Shown piece by piece: positions 56,924 through 64,000 of a stretch of 64,000 nt of DNA. The stretch comes from Leifsonia williamsii (GTDB lineage: Bacteria; Actinomycetota; Actinomycetes; Actinomycetales; Microbacteriaceae). The DNA lies in assembly GCF_030433685.1 (NCBI RefSeq), contig NZ_JAROCF010000001.1, forward strand, positions 3,286,001 to 3,350,000, in the 5' to 3' direction. Within the stretch, counting starts at the first letter, position 1, and each line of letters opens with the position of its first letter. A program made the position numbers and the translations under genes. The notes beneath the pieces were generated by a model. That model made no database searches. It was not told where the DNA came from and saw only the letters and a program-made list of their open reading frames with translations.

Positions 56924-58224
56924 CAGAAGTCCAGCAGGTTCTGCCGCAGCCCACCGTTGCCGAGCTCGGTGCGGATGAGCCCGCGGCGGCGCAGCGCGGG
57001 GACCAGCCGGTCGAGCGTGCGATGCACGTTGGCGGGGTGCACCTGGCCGGTGAACAGGAAGCCGTCGCCGCCGACCGCCTCCCCCAGCTCCCCGAGCCGG
57101 TCGGCGACCTCGTCGGCCGTGCCGATGATCGCGAGGCCGTCCTTCTTGGCCCGCGTCGCGAGGATCTCGCGCAGCGTGGAGCCCTCGGGCGCGGACCGCA
57201 CGAAGTTGTCGAGCGTGCCCTGGTTGCTGTTCGTGGTGAGCGCGGGCAGCGGGGCGTCGAGGTCGAACGTCTTGAAATCGATGCCTGTCAGGTACGAGAT
57301 CGACTGCAGCTGCTCGTCGATCGCGGCCTGCGTCAGCTCCGAGCGGGCGAGCGTGACGGTCGCGGTCTCCTCCGCATTCGCGGTGATGATCGGCTGCACG
57401 ACGAAGAGCACCTTCAGGCTGTCGGCCGGGCGGCCGTTCGCGACCGCGACCTCCCGGATGCTGTCGCGGTACTCCCGCATCCGCTCGGGCGTCGACGCGA
57501 GGGCGAGCACGACCTCGGAGTTCTTGCCCGCGAAGTCCCGCCCCCTGCCGGAGGCGCCCGCCTGCACCATGACCGGGTCCTCGGGCGCGGGAGCCGTGTT
57601 GAGCGGGCCGCGGACCTTGAAGAACCGGCCATCGTGGTCGATCGTGTGCACCTTGCGGTAATCGGCGTAGACCCCGTTCTCGACGTCCTCGAGGATCGCG
57701 TCCGGCTCCCACGACCGCCACAGCTTGCGCACCACATCGACCCACTCGTCGGCGCGGTCGTAGCGGAGGTCGTGCTCCACCTGCTTGTCGAGCCCGTAGT
57801 TCTGCGCGGCCAGGTCGGAGCCGCTGGTGACGACGTTGAAGCCGAGACGGCCGTGCGCGAAATGCTGGAGGGTGCTCAGCAGCCGCGCCGCCGTGAACGG
57901 CTCGTAGAAGCTCGCGCTGAGCGTCGGCACGATGCCCAGCCTGCTCGTGGCGCCGAGGAGGTATGGGACGAGCGGCAGCGGGTCGTGCTTCGGCACGAAG
58001 CGCGCGGCGGCGAGATTGACCTCGGCGCTGCCGCCGTACGTGTCGGGCACGGTCACGCCGTCCTCGATGATGAACAGGTCGAAGCCGTTGGCCTCGAACG
58101 CGCGCGCCGCGTCCTGGTAGACGGGCGGCTGCCGCCAGTCGTAGCCGATGCCGTAGCTCGGGTCGCCCCAGCCCTGGACGCCGAAGCCCGCGCCGAGGAA
58201 CCAGCCGAAGTGGAGGAGTGCCAT
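56923..58224 (-). CDS. Flavin-dependent monooxygenase, NtaA/SnaA/DszA type
   Basis: The 433-residue bacterial luciferase-like protein has HFGWFLGAGFGVQGWGDPS at the start, RLGIVPTLSASFYEPFTAAR, HFAHGRLGFNVVTSGSD and VMVQAGASGRGRDFAGKNSE, the marks of the two-component FMNH2-dependent subfamily. Relatives oxidise sulfones, EDTA/NTA or S-modified cysteines (CmoJ, YxeK), using reduced FMN from a separate reductase. It is coupled to the lyase-fold gene and lies 72 bases downstream of the cysteine-synthase-like gene. GGACATCC lies before the ATG. Confidence 0.9.
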   Translation of the reverse strand: MALLHFGWFLGAGFGVQGWGDPSYGIGYDWRQPPVYQDAARAFEANGFDLFIIEDGVTVPDTYGGSAEVNLAAARFVPKHDPLPLVPYLLGATSRLGIVPTLSASFYEPFTAARLLSTLQHFAHGRLGFNVVTSGSDLAAQNYGLDKQVEHDLRYDRADEWVDVVRKLWRSWEPDAILEDVENGVYADYRKVHTIDHDGRFFKVRGPLNTAPAPEDPVMVQAGASGRGRDFAGKNSEVVLALASTPERMREYRDSIREVAVANGRPADSLKVLFVVQPIITANAEETATVTLARSELTQAAIDEQLQSISYLTGIDFKTFDLDAPLPALTTNSNQGTLDNFVRSAPEGSTLREILATRAKKDGLAIIGTADEVADRLGELGEAVGGDGFLFTGQVHPANVHRTLDRLVPALRRRGLIRTELGNGGLRQNLLDF

Positions 58225-58296
58225 GGATGTCCTTCTGTCAGTGGGGCGGGTGTCGGTGCGGCTCGTGTCGGTGCGGCCTGCGCGTCGGCGGGCGGC

Positions 58297-59313
58297 TCAG
58301 TCGAGGCCCGCGGCCGCCAGCCACTCGGGGGCGAACGCCTTCGTCAGATAGTTGATACCACCGTCCGGGGCCACGGCGACGATGAGGGAGCCGGGAGGCG
58401 CGTCCTGCGCGACCCGCAGCGCCGTCGCGACCGCGAGCCCCGACGAGGGGCCGAGCAGCAGCGCCTCCTCGCTCGCCAGGCGCCGCACGGTGCGGTAGAC
58501 CTCGGCGTCGTCGATCGTGTGCACCGCGTCGACGATCGCGTGGTCGAAGGTGTCGGGCCAGTAGTCCCGCGGCCATGCGGTGCCGACGCCGTCGACCAGG
58601 ATGCGCCCGGCCGGTCCGCCGCCGTAGGTGGATCCCGTGGGGTTGGCGCCGAAGACGCGCACGGCGCCTCCCGTCGCCTCCTTGAGGAAGCGGCCGGTGC
58701 CGCTCACGGTGCCGCCGGTGCCGATGGACGCCACGAAGTGGGTGACGCGGCCGCCGGTCTGCCGCCAGATCTCCGGGCCCGTGCCGCGGTAGTGGGCATC
58801 GGGGTTCGCCGCGTTGGCGAACTGCGCCGGACGCCACGCGCCCGGCGTCTCGGCGGCGATGCGGTCGGCGACCGCGCGCGGATTCGCCGGGTCGTCGGGG
58901 GCCGCCTCCCAGTCCGCCTCCACCAGGCGGGCGCCGTAGGCCGCGAGCACGGCCCGCTTCTCGGCCGAGATGTCGGAGCTGTGCACGATGACGACGGGAT
59001 GCCCGGTCAGCCGGCCGATCAGCGCCAGGCCGATGCCCGTGTTGCCGCTGGTCGCCTCCACGATGGTCGCACCGGGCGCCAGCGCACCGGCCGCCTCCGC
59101 GGTGCGGATCATGTTGAGCGCGATGCGGTCCTTCGACGAGCCGCCGGGGTTGCGCCCCTCCAGCTTGACGAGGACGCGGGCGTCCAGACCGCGGGTCAGC
59201 GAATGCAGCTCGACCAGCGGGGTGTTGCTGATCAGCGCCGCGACCGAGTCGCACACCTCGACCTCCGGCAGGACGCCGGGGGTCTGGTGCGGAAGCGCGT
59301 CGATCGTGGTCAT
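58297..59313 (-). CDS. Cysteine synthase / cystathionine beta-synthase-like PLP enzyme
   Basis: The 338-residue fold-type II PLP enzyme has the lysine Lys61 in GGSSKDRIALNM, the substrate loop EATSGNTGIGLAL, the phosphate loop SIGTGGTVSGTGRFL and LLGPSSGLAVATAL near the end. It lacks CBS domains. It could make cysteine from O-acetylserine, or break or make a cysteine thioether. TATCGT ends six bases before the ATG. Its place before an S-oxidising type of monooxygenase suggests a salvage role over housekeeping cysteine synthesis. Confidence 0.9.
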   Translation of the reverse strand: MTTIDALPHQTPGVLPEVEVCDSVAALISNTPLVELHSLTRGLDARVLVKLEGRNPGGSSKDRIALNMIRTAEAAGALAPGATIVEATSGNTGIGLALIGRLTGHPVVIVHSSDISAEKRAVLAAYGARLVEADWEAAPDDPANPRAVADRIAAETPGAWRPAQFANAANPDAHYRGTGPEIWRQTGGRVTHFVASIGTGGTVSGTGRFLKEATGGAVRVFGANPTGSTYGGGPAGRILVDGVGTAWPRDYWPDTFDHAIVDAVHTIDDAEVYRTVRRLASEEALLLGPSSGLAVATALRVAQDAPPGSLIVAVAPDGGINYLTKAFAPEWLAAAGLD

Positions 59314-59380
59314 GCAGGAACGATAGACAACCCACCTGGGCGTCCGGTCGGCTGTTGCGACGTATTACAGGGTTTCGGGA

Positions 59381-60232
59381 TCACGCGGCGCCGAGCTCCA
59401 CCGGCCGGGCCGGGTCGTTCGACCAGGCCGAGAAGGAGCCGGGATACAGCGCGGGCATCGGCAACCCGGCCGACACCATCGCGAGCGCCTCGTGCGCCGC
59501 CGTCACGCCGGACCCGCAGTAGACGCCCACCACGACGCCGGGCCGGACGCCGAGCGCTGCGAACCGGTCGGCCAGCTCGACGGGCGGCAGCATCCTCCCG
59601 TCGCCGCCGAGGTTCTCCGTCGTCGGCGCGCTGACCGCGCCCGGGATGTGCCCGGCGCGCGGATCGACGGGCTCGACCTCCCCACGGAACCGCTCCCCCG
59701 CCCGCGCGTCGAGCAGCACGCCGTGCTCGGCGGTGTCGGCAGCGCCGTCGGCGTCCAGCGTGGGCAGCGCGCCGTACTGGAGGTGGATGTCGCCGCGTGC
59801 GGTCTGCACCGGCCCCGCCTCCAGGGCGCCTCCCGCCGCGACCCAGGCCGCGAGACCGCCGTCGAGCACCCGCACGTCGTCGACGCCCGCGTGCCGGAGG
59901 AGCCACCAGGCGCGCGCGGCCGAGGTACCGGAGAAGTCGTCGTAGACGACGACGGCGTCACCGTCGCGCATCCCCCAGTCGCGAGCGGCGGCCTGCAGGT
60001 CGGCCTCCCCGGGCAGCGGGTGGCGCCCGTCCGTCGGCTCACCGTGACCGGCGAGCTCAGTATCGAGGTCCACGTAGACGGCGGTCGGCACGTGCCCGCG
60101 CTCGAACTCCGGCCGGCCGGGATGGCCGCCGAGCTTCCAGCGGACGTCGAGCACCCGCGGCGGGTGCGGCAAGGCGAGAGCGGCGGCCAGCTCGGCCGCG
60201 GCGATCAACGGGGAGGTCTGCGGAGCGGTCAC
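59381..60232 (-). CDS. 3-mercaptopyruvate sulfurtransferase-like tandem rhodanese
   Basis: The 283-residue protein has two rhodanese domains. The first is inactive (DDFSGTSAARAWW at its loop) and the second carries Cys239 in VYCGSGVTA. CGSGVTA loops are typical of mercaptopyruvate sulfurtransferases; thiosulfate rhodaneses usually have CRKGVTA. It moves sulfane sulfur from 3-mercaptopyruvate to thiols. CAGAAT ends six bases before GTG 60232; an ATG at 60253 in frame is less likely. It heads a run of four minus-strand genes with a sulfur theme. Confidence 0.9.
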   Translation of the reverse strand: MTAPQTSPLIAAAELAAALALPHPPRVLDVRWKLGGHPGRPEFERGHVPTAVYVDLDTELAGHGEPTDGRHPLPGEADLQAAARDWGMRDGDAVVVYDDFSGTSAARAWWLLRHAGVDDVRVLDGGLAAWVAAGGALEAGPVQTARGDIHLQYGALPTLDADGAADTAEHGVLLDARAGERFRGEVEPVDPRAGHIPGAVSAPTTENLGGDGRMLPPVELADRFAALGVRPGVVVGVYCGSGVTAAHEALAMVSAGLPMPALYPGSFSAWSNDPARPVELGAA

Positions 60233-60266
60233 CCGCCCATTCTGCCGCGTCATCCCCGCTGAACCG

Positions 60267-60321
60267 GAAGGGCCCCGACACGCCGTGCGCCTCGCGGGGA
60301 GGCGGCGTGTCGGGGCCCTTC
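60267..60321. terminator. Perfect 19-bp hairpin after nrdB, copy C-like
   Basis: Arms 60267-60285 and 60303-60321 are exact 19-base complements. It follows the nrdB stop on the minus strand and precedes the rhodanese promoter, so it should end the reductase operon. Both arms contain CGACACGCCG or its complement, the core of the hairpins at 25007 and 49935. Confidence 0.8.
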
Positions 60322-60341
60322 TGCGGTTCGCGGTTCCGCGG

Positions 60342-61331
60342 TCAGCGGCCGGTGGACGCCTTCGCGTTCGACTCGTACGAGGTGTTGGTGGACTCGAAGA
60401 AGTTCACCAGCTCGAGCGTGTCGTTGGCCGTCGCCATCCACTTGGCGGGGTTCGAGACCTTGTACTCGGCCTCGAAGCCCAGCTCCTCCAGACGGCGGTC
60501 GGCGAGGTAGCGGACGTACTGGTTGATGTAGTTCGCGTTCAGGCCCAGGATGCCGCCCGGCAGGAGGTCGCGGTTGTACTGCTCCTCCATCTCGACGGCG
60601 TCGAGGATCATCTGCTTGATCTCGGCGGCGAACTCCGGCGTCTGCAGCTCGGGGTTCTCCTCCAGGACCGTGAGGATGAGGTTGATGCCGAACTTGAGGT
60701 GCAGCGACTCGTCGCGCACCACCCAGTCGATCAGCGAGCCGAAGTTGCGCAGCAGGTTCCGCTGACGGAACGACAGCGCCACCATGAAGCCCGAGTAGAA
60801 CCAGATGCCCTCGAGGATCACGTTGTACGCGACGAGGTTGCGGATGAAGTCCTGCTTGCCCTCGGTCGTGGTGATGTCGAGGGTCTGCTCGGTCATCCGC
60901 TTGATGAAGCTGACCTCGAACTCCTCCTTCTTCGCCATCGACGGCACGTCGACGTGGGAGTTGTACGCCTGCTCGCGGTCGATCGGGAACGTCTCGAGGA
61001 CGTACTCGAACGACATGCAGTGGTTCGCCTCCTCCCACATCTGCTTGGCGAGGTAGAGGTGCGCCTCGGCCGCGTTGATGTAGGGGTACACGCCGAAGGC
61101 GAGGGCCTTGTTGACCAGCAGCTCGTTCGGGTTGAAGTAGCTCATCAGGAAGGTGACCGCGTGACGCTCCTCGTCGGTCATCTTCTTGAAGTCGGCGATG
61201 TCCTCACCGAGCTGGATCTCGTTCGGGAACCAGGTGTTCGCGACGGCCTGGTCGTACAGATCCATCGCCCACTGGTACTTGACCGGCTTGAGCAGCAGGC
61301 CCTCTTCGATCCCCGTTCCCAGGATGCCCAT
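60342..61331 (-). CDS. nrdB: Ribonucleotide reductase small subunit, class Ic-like
   Basis: The 329-residue R2 protein forms the metal cofactor that starts radical chemistry in making dNTPs. Ligands read Glu70, Glu101, His104, Glu174, Glu208 and His211. The first ligand is Glu rather than Asp, and the residue four past His104 is Phe108 where class Ia/Ib have the radical Tyr. This pair of changes is the class Ic (Chlamydia-type Mn/Fe) signature. EGIWFYSGF and LPGGILGLNANYINQYV also follow the Chlamydia protein. GAGGAGA lies upstream of the ATG, 32 bases after the small Cys-tail frame. Confidence 0.93.
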   Translation of the reverse strand: MGILGTGIEEGLLLKPVKYQWAMDLYDQAVANTWFPNEIQLGEDIADFKKMTDEERHAVTFLMSYFNPNELLVNKALAFGVYPYINAAEAHLYLAKQMWEEANHCMSFEYVLETFPIDREQAYNSHVDVPSMAKKEEFEVSFIKRMTEQTLDITTTEGKQDFIRNLVAYNVILEGIWFYSGFMVALSFRQRNLLRNFGSLIDWVVRDESLHLKFGINLILTVLEENPELQTPEFAAEIKQMILDAVEMEEQYNRDLLPGGILGLNANYINQYVRYLADRRLEELGFEAEYKVSNPAKWMATANDTLELVNFFESTNTSYESNAKASTGR

Positions 61332-61362
61332 CGTGTTTCTCTTCTCCTCTATTCGGCTCTGG

Positions 61363-61440
61363 TTACTGGCAGGACTCGCACTGGAGGTCGTCCATCGGGT
61401 CGACCGGCACGTAGTAGTCCTCGATCTTGGTGCTGTTCAT
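61363..61440 (-). CDS. 25-residue peptide with C-terminal redox Cys pair, apparent detached tail of NrdA
   Basis: ATG 61440 shares one base with the nrdA stop (TGATG). GGAGGTGA, a near-perfect Shine-Dalgarno, lies six bases before it. The product begins MNSTKIEDYYVPVDP and ends DDLQCESCQ. Large subunits of class I reductases normally end in such a Cys pair on a flexible tail, which re-reduces the active site and is itself reduced by thioredoxin. The 826-residue NrdA here has no such cysteines. Alternatives are a frameshift (real or a base error) that would fuse the two, or an unrelated peptide. Confidence 0.7.
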   Translation of the reverse strand: MNSTKIEDYYVPVDPMDDLQCESCQ

Positions 61441-63920
61441 CAGTTGTCACCTCCGGCCTGCGTGAGTCCGCCGAAGCCGAAGCCACGGCGTGCGGGAGCG
61501 GCGGGGGCCGGTGCGGCGGCCGGGGCGGCTGCCGGAGCAGCGGCGGCGCCCGCGGTCGCGAAGCCCTTGCGGCCTCCGGCGATCTCCTCGGACTTGTTGA
61601 CCTTGACCGTCGACTGCTCGGCCTGGTGGCGCGGCTTCATGTGGAGGTAGTACGTCGTCTTGACGCCCTTCTCCCAGGCCGCGGAGTAGATGTCCATCAT
61701 GTCGCCGAGGTCGCGGGTCTCGAGGTACATGTTGCGGCTGATCGCCTGGTCGATCCACTTCTGCGCACGCGCCGCGACCTCGATGAAGGCGTAGGGCGAG
61801 AGCTGGAAGCTCGTCTTGAAGGCGGCCTTGATCTCGTCCGGGATGGCGGCGATGCCCTGGATGTCGCCCTGCGAGCGCAGGATCGCCTCGCGGGTCTCCT
61901 CCCACAGCCCGCGCTCCTGCAGCGCCGCGACCAGGTTGCGGTTGACCTCGAGGAACTTGCCCGAGGAGGTCGACCGGCTGAAGATCTGCGAGAACTGCGG
62001 GTCGAAGCCGGGGGTGGTGCCGGCGACGAGGCCGATGGAGGCCGTCGGCGCGATCGCCATGAGCGTCGCGTTGCGCATGCCGCCCTTGACCTTCTCGCGC
62101 AGGCGGTCCCAGTCGAGGCGGATCGTGCGGTCGACCGTGATCGGCGTGCCGCGGTCGGCCTCGGTGAGGGCGATCGAGTCGTAGGGCACCAGGCCCTGCG
62201 ACCAGCGCGATCCCTCGAAGTTCGGGTAGGCGCCGCGCTCCTGCGCGAGGTCCGCGCTCTCGTCGATGGCCGCGTACGAGACGTGCTCCATGATCTCGTC
62301 GATCAGGGCGTACGCCTCCTCGCTCTCGTAGGAGAGGCCGAGGCGCTCGACCAGGTCGGTGAAGCCCATCACGCCGAGGCCGATGGCGCGGTTCTGCTGG
62401 TTGGAGAAGTCGGCCTCCGGCACGCTCGACACGGTGATGTCGATGAGGTTGTCGAGCTGGCGCACCGCCTGGCGGGCGCTCGCCTCCAGACGCTCCCAGT
62501 CCATCTGGCCGTCGATGCCGAGGTGACGCGACAGGTTGATCGAGGCCAGGTTGCACACCGACACGTTGTCGCGGTCCTGCGGCAGCGTGATCTCGGTGCA
62601 GAGGTTCGACAGGTGGATCGTGCCGGTGTTGTTGTTCAGGGCGCGGTTGTTGATGGTGTCCTTCCAGGTCAGCCACGGGTGGCTGGTGGTCTGGAGGCTC
62701 ATCAGGATGTCCTTGAACTGGGCCCGGGCGCTGATCTTCTTGAACATGCGCAGCTCGCCGGCCTCGGCCTGGGCCACGTACTCCGCGTAGCGCTCCGAGA
62801 ACGCCTTGCCGTAGAGCTCGTTGAGGTCGGCGACCTCCAGCGGGTCGAAGAGGTACCAGTCCTCGTCGTTCTGGACGCGCTTCATGAACTCGTCGCTGAT
62901 CCACACGGCGGTGTTCGCGGTGCGGGTGCGGCGGTACGGGTCGCCCGAGTTCTGGCGGAGGTCCAGGAACTCCGGGAAGTCCATGTGCCAGTTCTCCATG
63001 TAGAAGCAGAGGGCGCCGAACTTCTTGCCGCCGCGGCTGACCGCGCGCAGCACCGAGTCGATCGTGTGCATGAACGGGATCGGGCCGGTGGAGGTGGTGT
63101 TGTTCGAGCGGATGGGCGAGCCCTGGGCGCGCAGTTTGGTCACGGAGAGGCCGATGCCGCCGGTGCCCTTGGTCAGCCACATCACGTCGCGGACGCTCTT
63201 GGCGATGTGCTCGATGTCGTCCTGCATCTCCATGACGAAGCAGTTGGAGAGCTGCGGGTAGGCGGTGCCCGCGTTGACCAGCGTGGAGCCGGCGGCCAGG
63301 TACTCGAGCTTCGACATCTTCTCGTAGAAGGCCAGCGCGTGGCTGGTCGGGTCGGCCTCGTTGAGCGAGAGGCCCATCGCGATGCGCATCCAGAAGTACT
63401 GGGGCACCTCGAGCGAGTCGCCGTTGCGGGCCTTGATGCCGTAGCGGTTGTTGAGGGTGACGACGCCGATGTACTTGAGCAGCTCGTCGCGCGACGGGTC
63501 GAGGGCCGCGGCGAGCCGGTCGAGGTCGAAGGCGACGGTGAAGCGGCCGTCGAGGAGGGTCTCGGCGACGCCGCGCTCGATGTAGGCGCGGAAGCGGTCC
63601 TTGTGGAGGCCGAGCAGCTCGTCCTCGCCGGCGTAGTCGCCGAGCACGCGCTTGTAGATGGTCTTGAGGAGCAGGCGCGCGGCGACGGTGTCGAACGCCG
63701 GGTCGTCCTTGACGTTCTGGAGGGCGACCTGGATGACGGCCTCGTCGAGCTGCTGGGTGGTGATGCCGTCGAACAGCGTCAGCTCCAGCTCGCTCGCGAT
63801 CTGGGTCACCCAGGTGATGTTCTCGTCGAGCCCCCTGGCCGCGTGCTCGATGGCCAGGTTGATCTTGTTGGCGTCGTACGGCTCACGCTCTCCGTTGCGC
63901 TTGACGACAGTGATTGCCAC
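61440..63920 (-). CDS. nrdA: Ribonucleotide reductase large subunit without C-terminal cysteines
   Basis: The 826-residue R1 protein reduces ribonucleotides. Core residues are present: Cys in QLSNCFVM, the thiyl Cys in LSNLCTEI, its partner in VCNLASINL, and the radical-transfer Tyr pair in KTTYYLHMKPR. There is an N-terminal ATP-cone (AITVVKRNGEREPYDANKIN). The C-terminus is an Ala/Pro linker (about 30 residues) then RRGFGFGGLTQAGGDN, with no cysteine, so the usual tail is missing. The GTG start has GAGGGAGAG upstream; the ATG further up lies in the promoter region. First gene of the operon. Confidence 0.93.
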   Translation of the reverse strand: MAITVVKRNGEREPYDANKINLAIEHAARGLDENITWVTQIASELELTLFDGITTQQLDEAVIQVALQNVKDDPAFDTVAARLLLKTIYKRVLGDYAGEDELLGLHKDRFRAYIERGVAETLLDGRFTVAFDLDRLAAALDPSRDELLKYIGVVTLNNRYGIKARNGDSLEVPQYFWMRIAMGLSLNEADPTSHALAFYEKMSKLEYLAAGSTLVNAGTAYPQLSNCFVMEMQDDIEHIAKSVRDVMWLTKGTGGIGLSVTKLRAQGSPIRSNNTTSTGPIPFMHTIDSVLRAVSRGGKKFGALCFYMENWHMDFPEFLDLRQNSGDPYRRTRTANTAVWISDEFMKRVQNDEDWYLFDPLEVADLNELYGKAFSERYAEYVAQAEAGELRMFKKISARAQFKDILMSLQTTSHPWLTWKDTINNRALNNNTGTIHLSNLCTEITLPQDRDNVSVCNLASINLSRHLGIDGQMDWERLEASARQAVRQLDNLIDITVSSVPEADFSNQQNRAIGLGVMGFTDLVERLGLSYESEEAYALIDEIMEHVSYAAIDESADLAQERGAYPNFEGSRWSQGLVPYDSIALTEADRGTPITVDRTIRLDWDRLREKVKGGMRNATLMAIAPTASIGLVAGTTPGFDPQFSQIFSRSTSSGKFLEVNRNLVAALQERGLWEETREAILRSQGDIQGIAAIPDEIKAAFKTSFQLSPYAFIEVAARAQKWIDQAISRNMYLETRDLGDMMDIYSAAWEKGVKTTYYLHMKPRHQAEQSTVKVNKSEEIAGGRKGFATAGAAAAPAAAPAAAPAPAAPARRGFGFGGLTQAGGDN

Positions 63921-63963
63921 GTTGTCTCTCCCTCTAGGACCGGTGCCGCGTCCGGCGGCAGGG

Positions 63964-63979
63964 ACCACTATATAGCGGG
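63964..63979. promoter_or_regulatory. NrdR-box-like palindrome and -10 region of nrdA
   Basis: ACCACTATATAGCGGG fits the NrdR consensus (ACAC-wATATw-GTGT form) at most positions and overlaps a TATA-rich -10 about 45 bases before the nrdA GTG. NrdR boxes usually come in pairs; the second would lie at or past the window edge. Confidence 0.6.
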
Positions 63980-64000
63980 CCTCCGACATTTCCACGCCCC

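Overview
The window is a 64 kb stretch of chromosome from a very GC-rich actinobacterium. I infer the family Microbacteriaceae, close to Leifsonia, from the gene content: an MEP-pathway ispE beside metG-tatD-rsmA, a protein O-mannosyltransferase divergent to rsmI, secreted proteins with type-2 cell-wall-binding repeats, a long HrpA helicase, and a class Ic-like ribonucleotide reductase. Genus is not provable from sequence alone. I see no rRNA, tRNA, insertion sequence, prophage or CRISPR array. Coding density is high; nothing longer than about 250 bases lacks a gene. About 28 genes carry a TANNNT-like -10 box ending 6-7 bases before the start codon, so leaderless mRNAs appear to be the normal mode here. 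Shine-Dalgarno sites occur mainly on genes inside or at the head of operons.

Layout. 1-5.5 kb: an aldehyde dehydrogenase broken by a one-base frameshift, its divergent HTH regulator and a large LuxR/ATPase regulator. 5.6-10 kb: metG-tatD-rsmA-ispE, the first three translationally coupled. 10.1-10.8 kb: a Phd-like/VapC toxin-antitoxin pair. 10.8-18.2 kb: rsmI, protein mannosyltransferase, an S53 peptidase, a cell-wall-binding secreted protein and a YeiH-type transporter. 18.3-21.4 kb: a SugE/Gdx exporter preceded by a guanidine-III riboswitch, metY, a CoA-binding protein and a methyltransferase. 21.5-27.9 kb: an AfsR-like regulator with an in-frame 15-bp repeat, a DrrAB-type ABC exporter, and an HTH/Clp-N pair with a palindrome-bearing promoter. 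28-45 kb: metabolism and stress genes (serine dehydratase, glutathione peroxidase, DksA-like protein, second LuxR/ATPase, FMN reductase, aldo/keto reductases, methyltransferase, acylphosphatase, PabC-like enzyme, DUF255 protein) and several small unknowns. 45-55.4 kb: hrpA, an SDR, a polar amino-acid ABC importer, a GNAT and a secreted serine protease with cell-wall repeats.

55.4-64 kb holds the two most interesting loci. The first is a run of four minus-strand genes: mercaptopyruvate sulfurtransferase-like rhodanese, cysteine-synthase-like enzyme, flavin monooxygenase, and an ammonia-lyase-fold protein that lacks the Ala-Ser-Gly needed to form the MIO cofactor. I read it as a possible sulfur-amino-acid salvage cluster. 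The second is the ribonucleotide reductase operon. Its large subunit ends without the redox-active C-terminal cysteine pair, and a 25-codon reading frame with an excellent Shine-Dalgarno starts on its stop codon and ends in Cys-Glu-Ser-Cys-Gln. This looks like a large-subunit redox tail made as a separate peptide. The small subunit has Phe in place of the radical Tyr and Glu as first metal ligand, the class Ic (Mn/Fe) signature.
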